In this document: piece by piece, positions 51,942 through 58,915 of the stretch | Numbering within the stretch: the stretch's first letter is position 1 | Layout of the letters: every line of letters begins with the position of its first letter | Source of the DNA: Ferrovibrio sp. | GTDB lineage: Bacteria; Pseudomonadota; Alphaproteobacteria; Ferrovibrionales; Ferrovibrionaceae | Assembly: GCA_017991315.1 (NCBI GenBank) | Contig: JAGOQS010000001.1 | Span: forward strand, 372,001-436,000 | Length of the DNA: 64,000 nt | Reading direction: 5' to 3' | Translations under genes and position numbers: made by a program | Notes under the pieces: generated by a model | What the model was told of the DNA's origin: nothing | What the model saw: the letters and a program-made list of their open reading frames with translations, nothing else | Database searches by the model: none

Positions 51942-52814
51942 TTAGCGTAATTCGACCTTGCCGTGGTCCAGGGCGACCAGGCCGCGTTCCTCCAGCCGGG
52001 CGCGGAAGGACACGGTGTTGCCGTCGCGCCAGATATCGGTGGCGATGGTCTCGCCGGGGAAGACCGGGGCGGTGAAGCGTGCCTCGATATGGGCTACCCG
52101 CGCCGGATCATGGTCGCAGGCACCTTTCACCACGGCGCGCACGGCATGGCCGTAGGTGCACAGCCCGTGCAGGATCGGACGCGGGAAGCCGGCGCCCTTG
52201 GCGAAATGCGGATCGGCATGCAGCGGGTTGCGGTCGCCGCAGAGCCGGTAGAACAGCGCCTGGTTCGGCTGCGTCCTGGCGCTGATGGTAAGGTCCGGTG
52301 CGCGGTCCGGTACTGCATGCGGCTTGGGCGGCGGTGGCTGGTTCCCCGGCCCGCCGAAGCCGCCATCGCCGCGCGCGAACACGGTGGAGATCAGCGTGAC
52401 CAGCAGTTCCTTGCTCGCCGCATCGCGGATCGCGGTTTCCACCAGCACCACGGCGCCCTTGCCGGCGCCCTTGTCATAGGCCTCCTTGATCCGTGTCTTG
52501 GAGAGGATGCGGCCTTCCGGCGCCAAAGGCTTATGCAGGGTGATGCGCTGCTCGCCATGCACCACCATCATCATGTTGATACCGGAGGCAGCACCCCAGC
52601 TATCGTCCCAGCACAGCACCGTCGCTTGGCTCGGCAATGCCTTCAGCTTGGCCGTATAGGCGCCGTTCTCCACCACGAAGGGGAGTTCGTTTTCGTCCAT
52701 CGGATCGACGCCCATGCCGACGCTTAAGGCATAGAGCATGCTGTCGCGCGTGGAGTAGGAGGCTTCCAGTTCCGGCAGCTCGAGGCCGAGCAATTGATCG
52801 TAGACAATCGTCAT
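51942..52814 (-). CDS. MaoC-like (R)-enoyl-CoA hydratase, two hot-dog domains
   Basis: The 290-residue protein has two hot-dog halves. The hydratase 2 motif is clear in the second: TQPNQALFYRLCGDRNPLHADPHFAKGAGFPRPILHGLCTYG, with the catalytic Asp and His in GDRNPLHAD. This is the arrangement of the hydratase part of eukaryotic multifunctional enzyme 2. It should hydrate 2-enoyl-CoA to (R)-3-hydroxyacyl-CoA. GGAGGAAAC gives a strong start. Divergent from the ECH1-like gene. Confidence 0.92.
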   Translation of the reverse strand: MTIVYDQLLGLELPELEASYSTRDSMLYALSVGMGVDPMDENELPFVVENGAYTAKLKALPSQATVLCWDDSWGAASGINMMMVVHGEQRITLHKPLAPEGRILSKTRIKEAYDKGAGKGAVVLVETAIRDAASKELLVTLISTVFARGDGGFGGPGNQPPPPKPHAVPDRAPDLTISARTQPNQALFYRLCGDRNPLHADPHFAKGAGFPRPILHGLCTYGHAVRAVVKGACDHDPARVAHIEARFTAPVFPGETIATDIWRDGNTVSFRARLEERGLVALDHGKVELR

Positions 52815-52894
52815 GTTTCCTCCTTATTTAACGGCAAGTGTAAAGGCGGCTTGTCGACCTGACTAGGGTTGACGCAACGTCAAGGGAGGAAGCC

Positions 52895-53746
52895 ATGAGC
52901 TACAGCACGTTCGATTTCAGCGTGACCGATCATGTCGCGCATATCGTGTTCAATCGGCCGGACAAGGCTAATGCCATGGTGCTGCCCTTCTGGCAGGAAA
53001 TGGTGGATGTGTTTGCCGAGATCGACGACCGCCCGGATGTCCGCGTGGTGGTGATTTCCTCTACCGGCAAGCATTTCACCGGTGGACTCGACCTTTCCGC
53101 CTTCGCCGGCATTGCCGGTGACCTGATGAAGGGCGACCGTGGTCGGCTCGGCGAGCAATTCCGCCGCACGGTTGCCGAGATGCAGGAAAGCTTCACCGTG
53201 ATCGAGCGTTGCCGCGTGCCGGTGCTGGCGGCGATCCAGGGCGGTTGCGTCGGTGGTGGCGTCGACCTGATCTCGGCCTGCGACATGCGCTATTGCACCG
53301 ACGATGCCTGGTTCTGCATCCAGGAAATCAATATCGGCATGACCGCCGATGTCGGCACGCTGCAGCGCCTGCCGCATCTGATGCCCTCGGGCCTGGTGCG
53401 CGAGCTGGCCTATAGCGGCCGCCGTTTCCAGGCCGCCGAGGCGCTGCAATGCGGCCTGGTGAACGCCTCGTTTGCCAATCACGGCCTGATGCTGGAAGAG
53501 GTGATGGCGCTGGCGCGCACCATCGCATCGAAGTCGCCGCTGGCGATCCACGGCACCAAGCAGATGCTGAACTACACCCGCGACCACAGCGTGGCCGATG
53601 CACTGGATTACATGCAGGTGTGGCAGGCGGGCATGTTCCTGACCGGCGACCTGCTGGAGCAGATCCAGGCCAACCAGGAAAAGCGCCCGGCGAAATTCGA
53701 TAATCTGATGCCGAACAAGAAGCTGGTGCAGCGGCGGCGCTATTAG
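52895..53746 (+). CDS. Crotonase resembling delta(3,5)-delta(2,4)-dienoyl-CoA isomerase (ECH1)
   Basis: The 283-residue crotonase keeps the residues that define ECH1: Asp124 in GGVDLISACD, Glu144 in CIQEINIG and Asp152 in TADVGTLQRLP, positions equivalent to Asp176, Glu196 and Asp204 of the rat enzyme. The oxyanion-hole segment is KHFTGGLDL. ECH1 shifts paired double bonds during breakdown of unsaturated fatty acids, so this gene probably does the same. GGGAGGAAGCC lies before the ATG. Confidence 0.88.
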   Translation: MSYSTFDFSVTDHVAHIVFNRPDKANAMVLPFWQEMVDVFAEIDDRPDVRVVVISSTGKHFTGGLDLSAFAGIAGDLMKGDRGRLGEQFRRTVAEMQESFTVIERCRVPVLAAIQGGCVGGGVDLISACDMRYCTDDAWFCIQEINIGMTADVGTLQRLPHLMPSGLVRELAYSGRRFQAAEALQCGLVNASFANHGLMLEEVMALARTIASKSPLAIHGTKQMLNYTRDHSVADALDYMQVWQAGMFLTGDLLEQIQANQEKRPAKFDNLMPNKKLVQRRRY

Positions 53747-53748
53747 TT

Positions 53749-54168
53749 TTACTGGCCGAGGATTTTCCAGATTCCGTCGCAGACCATCACTTCGGCGCCG
53801 GCCACCGTCAGGCTGCCCTGGATGAAGACCAGGGAGCGGGTGCGGCGCACGATGCGGCCGCGCCCCTCCACCAGATCGCCTTCGCGCGCCGGGGCGACGA
53901 ACTGGCTGTTGAGGCCGACGGTGACGCAGGCCTGACGGTCCACCGCGTGATACACCGTCCGCCCCATGAACTGGTCGGCGAAGGTCATCAGCATGCCGCC
54001 ATGCACCAGGTTGCGGGCATTGAGATGCTTGGGCTCGGCCAGGAAGGCATAGGCCCATTGCCCCTCCGCTTCCTGCCGTGACCAGAGTGGCCCGACCAGG
54101 CCGGTATATCCAGGGTTTTCCGGGTTGCGCTCGGGCTTCCAGCCATGCTGGCCGGGATCGAAAGTCAT
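53749..54168 (-). CDS. PaaI family thioesterase
   Basis: The 139-residue hot-dog protein hydrolyses acyl-CoA thioesters. The family segment LNARNLVHGGMLMTFADQFMGR (about 48-69) holds the usual HGG turn and Asp, followed by TVGLNSQFVAPAREGDLVEGRGRIVRRTRSLVFIQG. Likely substrates are aromatic or short acyl-CoAs; this cannot be told from sequence. It converges on the ECH1-like gene with only two bases between stops. Confidence 0.9.
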   Translation of the reverse strand: MTFDPGQHGWKPERNPENPGYTGLVGPLWSRQEAEGQWAYAFLAEPKHLNARNLVHGGMLMTFADQFMGRTVYHAVDRQACVTVGLNSQFVAPAREGDLVEGRGRIVRRTRSLVFIQGSLTVAGAEVMVCDGIWKILGQ

Positions 54169-54320
54169 CGGGGGCTCGCGTCTGTCTTGCTTGGGTTACT
54201 CCCTCTTTACGCCAAGCCGGCAGCTTTCCGCAACGTCACGCCCCTTGCGAAGGGCTGCCGGGCCTTGCCTACCCGCCGGGGGCTTACTAACCTTTTCGCC
54301 AGAACAGGGGAGCAAGCGCC

Positions 54321-55514
54321 ATGAATTTGGACCTGACGCCGGAAGAGCGTGCTTTCCGCGACGAGGTGCGGGCCTTCATTCGCGAAAATCTGCCGGCCGA
54401 CCTGGCCGAGCGCAATCGCCGCTCGGTGCATCTGGCCAAGGATGATTATGTGCAATGGCATCGCGCGCTCTACAAGCGCGGTTGGGGTGCGCCGGGCTGG
54501 CCGGTGGAGTATGGCGGGCCGGGCTGGTCGCCGGTGCAGCGCTATATCTTCGATGAGGAAAGCGCCATTGCCGATGCGCCGCCGCTGCTGCCTTTCGGCA
54601 TCGCCATGGTAGGGCCGGTGATCTACACCTTCGGCACGCCTGAGCAAAAAGCCTATTACCTGCCGCGCATCCTGAGCATGGAAGACTGGTGGTGCCAGGG
54701 CTATTCCGAGCCCGGCTCCGGCTCCGATCTCGCCTCGCTGCGCACCAAGGCGGAAAGCGATGGCGACCATTACATCGTCAACGGCCACAAGATCTGGACC
54801 ACCCAGGCGCATTATGCGGACATGATGTTCTGCCTGGTGCGCACCGATCCCACGGCCAAGCCGCAGGAAGGCATTTCCTTCCTGCTGATCGACATGAAAA
54901 CGCCCGGCATCACGGTGCGGCCGATCATCTCGATCGATGAGGGCCATGGCGTGAACGAGGTTTTCCTCGACAATGTGCGGGTGCCGAAGAAGAACCTGAT
55001 CGGCAAGGAGGGCAAGGGCTGGACCTATGCCAAGTTCCTGCTCGGCAACGAGCGTACCACCATTGCCGAGGTGGCGACCTCGAAACAGCGCCTGCGCCGC
55101 CTGAAGGAAATCGCCCGCGCCGAATCCGCCACGCTAGGCGGCGCGCTGCTCGATGATGCGGATTTCAGCGCCAAGGTTGCGTCGGTGGAAATCGAATTGC
55201 TGGCGCTGGAATATACCAATCTGCGCGTGCTGGCGGCGGAGACTGCCGGCAAGGGGCCGGGGCCGGAAGCCAGCATGCTGAAAATCCGTGGTTCGGAAAT
55301 CCAGCAGACCATCACGGAACTGGCCTGCGAGGCGCTGGGCTACTATGCCTCGCCCTACGAGCATTACCCCGATGGCACCAACCAGCCGCCGGTCGGCCCC
55401 GACTACGCCCAGGGCCGCATGGAAAGCTACCTCTATTACCGTGCCACCACGATCTATGGCGGCTCGAACGAAATCCAGCGCAACATCATCGCCAAGATGG
55501 TGCTGGGCCTCTGA
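54321..55514 (+). CDS. Acyl-CoA dehydrogenase, large partner (PimC-like)
   Basis: The 397-residue flavoprotein has the acyl-CoA dehydrogenase fold (EPGSGSDLASLRTKAESDGDHYIVNGHKIWTT) and ends YGGSNEIQRNIIAKMVLG. At the position where medium-chain enzymes carry the catalytic Glu (YEGT) it has Gly (IYGGSNE, 379-384), but Glu244 in LGNERTT sits where isovaleryl-CoA dehydrogenase places its base. It strongly resembles the large subunit of pimeloyl-CoA dehydrogenase. The small partner starts 18 bases later, so they probably form a heteromer. Confidence 0.9.
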   Translation: MNLDLTPEERAFRDEVRAFIRENLPADLAERNRRSVHLAKDDYVQWHRALYKRGWGAPGWPVEYGGPGWSPVQRYIFDEESAIADAPPLLPFGIAMVGPVIYTFGTPEQKAYYLPRILSMEDWWCQGYSEPGSGSDLASLRTKAESDGDHYIVNGHKIWTTQAHYADMMFCLVRTDPTAKPQEGISFLLIDMKTPGITVRPIISIDEGHGVNEVFLDNVRVPKKNLIGKEGKGWTYAKFLLGNERTTIAEVATSKQRLRRLKEIARAESATLGGALLDDADFSAKVASVEIELLALEYTNLRVLAAETAGKGPGPEASMLKIRGSEIQQTITELACEALGYYASPYEHYPDGTNQPPVGPDYAQGRMESYLYYRATTIYGGSNEIQRNIIAKMVLGL

Positions 55515-55532
55515 CCGAAGGAAATACTGACC

Positions 55533-56669
55533 ATGGATTTTCAGCTCAACGACGAACAGAAGCTGCTGGCCGATAGCCTGGAGGGCTGGCTGCGCAAGGA
55601 ATATTCCTTCGAGCATTGGCGCAAGCTGGTGAAGACTGACCTCGGCTATTCGGAAGCCAACTGGGCGCATTTCGCCGAAATGGGCTGGCTGGGCGTGGCG
55701 CTGCCGGAAGATCATGGCGGGCTGGGCGGCTCGGCCGTGGAAACCATGGTGATCGCCGAGCGGTTCGGCGGCGCCATGGTCGCCGAGCCGTATTACTCCA
55801 GTGTCATCCTCGGCGGCGGCCTGGTGGTGGCTGCCGGCAATCAGGCACAGCAGGCGGAAATCCTGCCCAAGCTTGGTGAAGGCAAGGTCAAGCTCGCTTT
55901 TGCGTATGCTGAACACGGTGCGCGCTTCGCGCTCAACGACGTCTCGACCAAGGCGGCGAAGAGCGGCAGCGGCTACACGCTTTCGGGCAAGAAGATCGTG
56001 GTGGCGGATGCGCCGAGCGCCGATCTGCTGATCGTGCTGGCGCGCACAGCGGGTGGCCGCACCGATGCCAAGGGCCTCGGCCTGTTCCTGGTCGACAACA
56101 AGGCCAAGGGCGTCAATCGCCAGGATTACCGCACGGTGGATAATCGCCGGGCTTCCGACATCGTGTTCGAGAATGCCCCGGCCATCGCGCTCGGCGATGC
56201 CGAGAATGCGCTGCCGGTCGTGGAAAGCGTGATGGATCAGGCGCTGGCCTATCTCGCCGCCGAAGCGGTCGGCGCGATGCAGAATCTCTACGAAACGACG
56301 CTGGCCTACCTCAAGACGCGCAAGCAGTTCGGCCGCGCCATCGGTGAGTTCCAGGTGCTGCAGCACCGCATGGTGGATATGATGATCCATGTCGAGCAGT
56401 CGCGCTCGCTGGCACTCTACGCCACCTTGGCGCTGGGGCTTTCTGCCAATGAACGCGCCAAGGCCGCCGCCGCCGCCAAGGTGCAGGTCGGTAAGTCCGG
56501 CAAGTGGGTCGGGCAGCAGGCAGTGCAACTGCATGGCGGCATGGGCATGACCGACGAACTCACTGTCGGCCATTACATGAAGCGCCTGATGCAGATCGAC
56601 ACGGCTTTCGGCCATGCCGATCACCACCAGCGCCGTTTCGCCGCGCTCAGCAACGCCGAAGCGGCTTGA
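55533..56669 (+). CDS. Acyl-CoA dehydrogenase, small partner (PimD-like)
   Basis: The 378-residue protein starts MDFQLNDEQKLLADSL and has the C-terminal flavin domain QLHGGMGMTDELTVGHYMKRL. The middle is shorter and diverged (AYAEHGARFALNDVSTKA), with no clear catalytic base, so it is likely the regulatory or structural half of a heteromeric dehydrogenase with the preceding gene. It resembles PimD. Substrate unknown; a dicarboxylic, cyclic or branched acyl-CoA is plausible. A terminator follows. Confidence 0.88.
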   Translation: MDFQLNDEQKLLADSLEGWLRKEYSFEHWRKLVKTDLGYSEANWAHFAEMGWLGVALPEDHGGLGGSAVETMVIAERFGGAMVAEPYYSSVILGGGLVVAAGNQAQQAEILPKLGEGKVKLAFAYAEHGARFALNDVSTKAAKSGSGYTLSGKKIVVADAPSADLLIVLARTAGGRTDAKGLGLFLVDNKAKGVNRQDYRTVDNRRASDIVFENAPAIALGDAENALPVVESVMDQALAYLAAEAVGAMQNLYETTLAYLKTRKQFGRAIGEFQVLQHRMVDMMIHVEQSRSLALYATLALGLSANERAKAAAAAKVQVGKSGKWVGQQAVQLHGGMGMTDELTVGHYMKRLMQIDTAFGHADHHQRRFAALSNAEAA

Positions 56670-56683
56670 TCGTCGCTAAACAC

Positions 56684-56720
56684 AAAAGCCCCGGCGGTGC
56701 TGCCACCGCCGGGGCTTTTT
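56684..56720. terminator. Bidirectional terminator between acyl-CoA dehydrogenase and DUF1428 gene
   Basis: AAAAGCCCCGGCGGTG-CTGC-CACCGCCGGGGCTTTTT gives a 15-pair GC stem with A/T tracts at both ends, between convergent genes. Confidence 0.93.
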
Positions 56721-56732
56721 CATGGCCGCAGC

Positions 56733-57092
56733 TTACACTGCGACCAGGGTCTTGAATCCACCGCAGCTCATCTTCTTGACGTCGAACGGCATGTTGCCGG
56801 GATCGCAGCTATTGGCGATGCGCGGGTCCTTCATCACCTTGGCATTGATGCGCTTCCGGTCGGCCTTGGATTTGTAGAGGATCCAGGAGAACACCACTGT
56901 CTCGTTCTTCTTCAGCTTCAGCAGCTTCGGATAGGGCAGGCCGAACGGTATGGCGAGATCGTCGCCGATACATTCGCGGTAATCCAGCGCGCCGTATTCC
57001 TTCCACACCTTGCCGGCGAGCTTCGCCAGCTTCTTGTAGGCGGGGAGTTTCTTGGTCGGCACGATCAGCAAAAAGCCATCGACGTAACTCAT
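56733..57092 (-). CDS. DUF1428 (YbaA-like) protein
   Basis: The 119-residue protein matches DUF1428: MSYVDGFLLIVPTKKLPAYKKLAKLAGKVWKEYGALDYRECIGDD at the start and FSWILYKSKADRKRINAKVMKDPR later, a dimeric alpha/beta barrel fold of unknown function. The ATG at 57092 has GGAG about seven bases before it. The open frame could reach upstream through a 19-base repeat, but the resulting residues are not family-like. Divergent from marR. Confidence 0.92.
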   Translation of the reverse strand: MSYVDGFLLIVPTKKLPAYKKLAKLAGKVWKEYGALDYRECIGDDLAIPFGLPYPKLLKLKKNETVVFSWILYKSKADRKRINAKVMKDPRIANSCDPGNMPFDVKKMSCGGFKTLVAV

Positions 57093-57107
57093 TGCGTTGC
57101 TCCTTGG

Positions 57108-57155
57108 TGTTTTTGTTTTGACGGGGTGTTTTCGTTTTGATGGGGCGTTTTCGTT
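57108..57155. repeat. 19-base imperfect tandem repeat
   Basis: TGTTTTTGTTTTGACGGGG (57108-57126) and TGTTTTCGTTTTGATGGGG (57127-57145) are followed by a partial third unit to 57155. The repeat lies in the leader side of the DUF1428 gene and has a clear T-rich strand bias. Confidence 0.8.
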
Positions 57156-57189
57156 ATATGTGAAGCAAGCGGGCTGCCCTAGTTGTCGC

Positions 57190-57218
57190 TTGACTATATA
57201 TGTTGATATCAACATAGT
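57190..57218 (+). promoter_or_regulatory. marR promoter with embedded operator
   Basis: TTGACT (57190-57195) and CATAGT (57213-57218) are spaced by 17 bases. Inside the spacer lies a perfect 16-base palindrome, ATGTTGATATCAACAT (57200-57215), a typical MarR operator. Binding there would block polymerase, so the gene is probably self-repressed. The -10 box ends only six bases before the ATG. Confidence 0.7.
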
Positions 57219-57224
57219 CACTGC

Positions 57225-57686
57225 ATGTCAAAGGCGAAACCACCGCGCGGGAATCCGCTGCCCTATGAAACCACCATCATGGTGCGCGACACCTGCCTCT
57301 GCCTGCATGTGCAGCGCGCGGCGCGGGCGGTGGCGCGGCGTTTCGATGAAGCCTTGCGGCCACTTGATCTCACCAATGGGCAATTCTCCTTGCTGATGTC
57401 GCTGAACCGGCCGGAACCGCCGGGCATGGCGCCGGTGGCGGAACTGCTGGCGATGGACCGCACCACACTGACCGCGAATCTGAAGCCGCTGGAACGGCGC
57501 GGCCTGCTGCGGGTTGAAGTGGATGCCGACGACCGCCGCCAACGTCGTCTGATACTCACCGATGCAGGCCGCGTCCTGCTGGCGGCGGCGATGCCGATCT
57601 GGACCAGCACCCATGCCGTGCTCGATCCGCTTGTTGCGGCCAGCGGCCTGGAGGATTTCCGCAGCGATCTGCGGGCCTTGTCCTAA
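57225..57686 (+). CDS. MarR family transcriptional regulator
   Basis: The 153-residue protein has a MarR winged helix-turn-helix (about 45-110), with VAELLAMDRTTLTANLKPLERRGLLRV as the recognition helix and VDADDRRQRRLILTDAGR as the wing. It probably represses itself and perhaps the divergent DUF1428 gene or the downstream VOC gene, through the palindrome in its promoter. No ribosome-binding site exists because the -10 box lies almost on the start codon, so the message may be leaderless. Confidence 0.92.
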   Translation: MSKAKPPRGNPLPYETTIMVRDTCLCLHVQRAARAVARRFDEALRPLDLTNGQFSLLMSLNRPEPPGMAPVAELLAMDRTTLTANLKPLERRGLLRVEVDADDRRQRRLILTDAGRVLLAAAMPIWTSTHAVLDPLVAASGLEDFRSDLRALS

Positions 57687-57716
57687 CCGCCTTCAATTTC
57701 CAGCAAAGGAACTGTG

Positions 57717-58139
57717 ATGCAGACCAATCCATACTTATCCTTCAACGGCGATTGTCGCGAAGCGATGACGCTCTATGCCGAAGTGCTGGGTGGCGAGGTG
57801 CAGGCAATGATTGCCATCGGCGACACGCCGATGGCGGCCGATACACCCAAGGAGCGGCATCACCGCATCGTGCATGCCAGCGTCAGCATCGGCGGCAGCA
57901 TCCTGATGGCCGGCGATGTGCCGGGCGAGATGTATCAGCCGCCCGTGGGCATCACGATCAATATCGGGTTGCAGACGGTGGCCGAAGCCGAGCGCGTGTT
58001 CAAGGCGCTCTCGGCGGGAGGCAGTGTGCAGATGGAACTGACCGAGACCTTCTGGGCCGACCGTTTCGGCATGTTCACCGACCGCTTCGGCACGCCGTGG
58101 ATGATCAATTGCGGTTCCAAAGAGGTGAAGCCGGCCTGA
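57717..58139 (+). CDS. VOC family protein, PhnB-like
   Basis: The 140-residue protein matches the PhnB/YjdN-type VOC group: NPYLSFNGDCREAMTLYAEVLGGEV at the start and MFTDRFGTPWMINC at the end. Members include glyoxalase-like and 3-demethylubiquinone-like proteins; function is not certain. The ATG at 57717 has AGGA seven bases before it; a GTG one codon earlier is possible. It lies 30 bases after marR, so it is probably regulated by it. Confidence 0.88.
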   Translation: MQTNPYLSFNGDCREAMTLYAEVLGGEVQAMIAIGDTPMAADTPKERHHRIVHASVSIGGSILMAGDVPGEMYQPPVGITINIGLQTVAEAERVFKALSAGGSVQMELTETFWADRFGMFTDRFGTPWMINCGSKEVKPA

Positions 58140-58143
58140 ATGC

Positions 58144-58179
58144 AAAAAAGCCCCGGCGGTTTCCCGCCGGGGCTTTTTT
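58144..58179. terminator. Bidirectional terminator between VOC gene and gcrA
   Basis: AAAAAAGCCCCGGCGG-TTTC-CCGCCGGGGCTTTTTT forms a 10-pair GC stem flanked by A6 and T6, between convergent genes. Confidence 0.95.
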
Positions 58180-58196
58180 GTGCGGCTCGGAACCGG

Positions 58197-58727
58197 TCAG
58201 GCGGCGTTCGCGGCCTTCACGGCCTCGATGGCGGTTTCCGGATTCCAGTTGGTGTAGGCCTGGGCGCAATGTTCGGCGCAATAGGGCTTGCCCGGCAACG
58301 CGACCTTGGAGCAGAAGTCGAATTCAGAACTCTTCGGGTCGCCGATCGGCCATTTGCAGCGCGGCCCCGTTGAGGGGGTGAGGGCGGCCAGCATGGCGGC
58401 GGAAAGCTGCTGTGTCGGCTTATCCGGTGCCGGCGGCCGCGGCGTGTCGCTGCTGGCGCGGCTCTCCGGGGCATGCTCGGCATTGCTGGCGGCAGCCTGG
58501 CGCGGCGCATGATGCGTGACATGGTGATGGCCGGTATTGGCCGGGCGCGGCTGGGCCGGCTTGTCGCTGCGCACAATGGGCGAGGCCCGCTTGGCCAAGC
58601 CGATGCGATGCGCCTTGCCGACCACGGCATTGCGGGTCATCCCCAGTGCCTTGCCGATCTGGGTGATCGACTGCCCGGTTTCCCAGAGCTGCACGAGCAT
58701 TTTAACTTTTTCGTCAGTCCACACCAT
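58197..58727 (-). CDS. gcrA: Cell-cycle regulator GcrA
   Basis: The 176-residue protein is the alphaproteobacterial GcrA family: WTDEKVKMLVQLWETGQSITQIGKALGMTRNAVVGKAHRIGL forms the N-terminal DNA-binding helix-turn-helix, and the Cys-containing C-terminal part (CKWPIGDPKSSEFDFCSKVALPGKPYCAEHC) contacts sigma-70. GcrA works with GANTC methylation by CcrM and with DnaA to drive cell-cycle genes. The start at 58727 gives the usual N-terminus MVWTDEK; the longer frame upstream lacks family homology. Confidence 0.96.
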   Translation of the reverse strand: MVWTDEKVKMLVQLWETGQSITQIGKALGMTRNAVVGKAHRIGLAKRASPIVRSDKPAQPRPANTGHHHVTHHAPRQAAASNAEHAPESRASSDTPRPPAPDKPTQQLSAAMLAALTPSTGPRCKWPIGDPKSSEFDFCSKVALPGKPYCAEHCAQAYTNWNPETAIEAVKAANAA

Positions 58728-58763
58728 ATGTAGCCCCCGTTTTTGGACCAACACGCTACATGC

Positions 58764-58792
58764 AGTAAGCACCGGGACGCCTTTCCGGTCAA
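58764..58792 (-). promoter_or_regulatory. gcrA promoter
   Basis: On the minus strand TTGACC (58792-58787) and CTTACT (58769-58764) are spaced by 17 bases. Transcription would start near 58757, about 30 bases before the gcrA ATG. Confidence 0.55.
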
Positions 58793-58806
58793 TCCGGCTT
58801 AAGTGC

Positions 58807-58815
58807 TTATCCACA
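58807..58815. promoter_or_regulatory. Perfect DnaA box upstream of gcrA
   Basis: TTATCCACA matches the DnaA consensus exactly. It lies about 15 bases upstream of the gcrA -35 box, a position suited to activation. In Caulobacter DnaA activates gcrA, so this is probably functional. Confidence 0.7.
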
Positions 58816-58825
58816 GGAAAAACCC

Positions 58826-58853
58826 GAGTCGCAGCCCGAGTCGCCTCCGATTC
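58826..58853. promoter_or_regulatory. Cluster of three GANTC (CcrM) sites upstream of gcrA
   Basis: GAGTC (58826-58830), GAGTC (58838-58842) and GATTC (58849-58853) lie within 28 bases. CcrM methylates GANTC in alphaproteobacteria and GcrA reads this mark, so the cluster points to methylation-dependent control of gcrA, and possibly of zwf on the other side. Confidence 0.6.
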
Positions 58854-58915
58854 CTGGGGATGAAATGGCCAGTAGGGCGATTGAAGGCCGGCAGCCAGCA
58901 TGACAGGCTAGGGCC

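Noticed and set aside
57093-57221. N-terminal extension of the DUF1428 protein
   Set aside because: The added residues are encoded by a 19-base tandem repeat and are not part of the family; the ATG at 57092 has GGAG.
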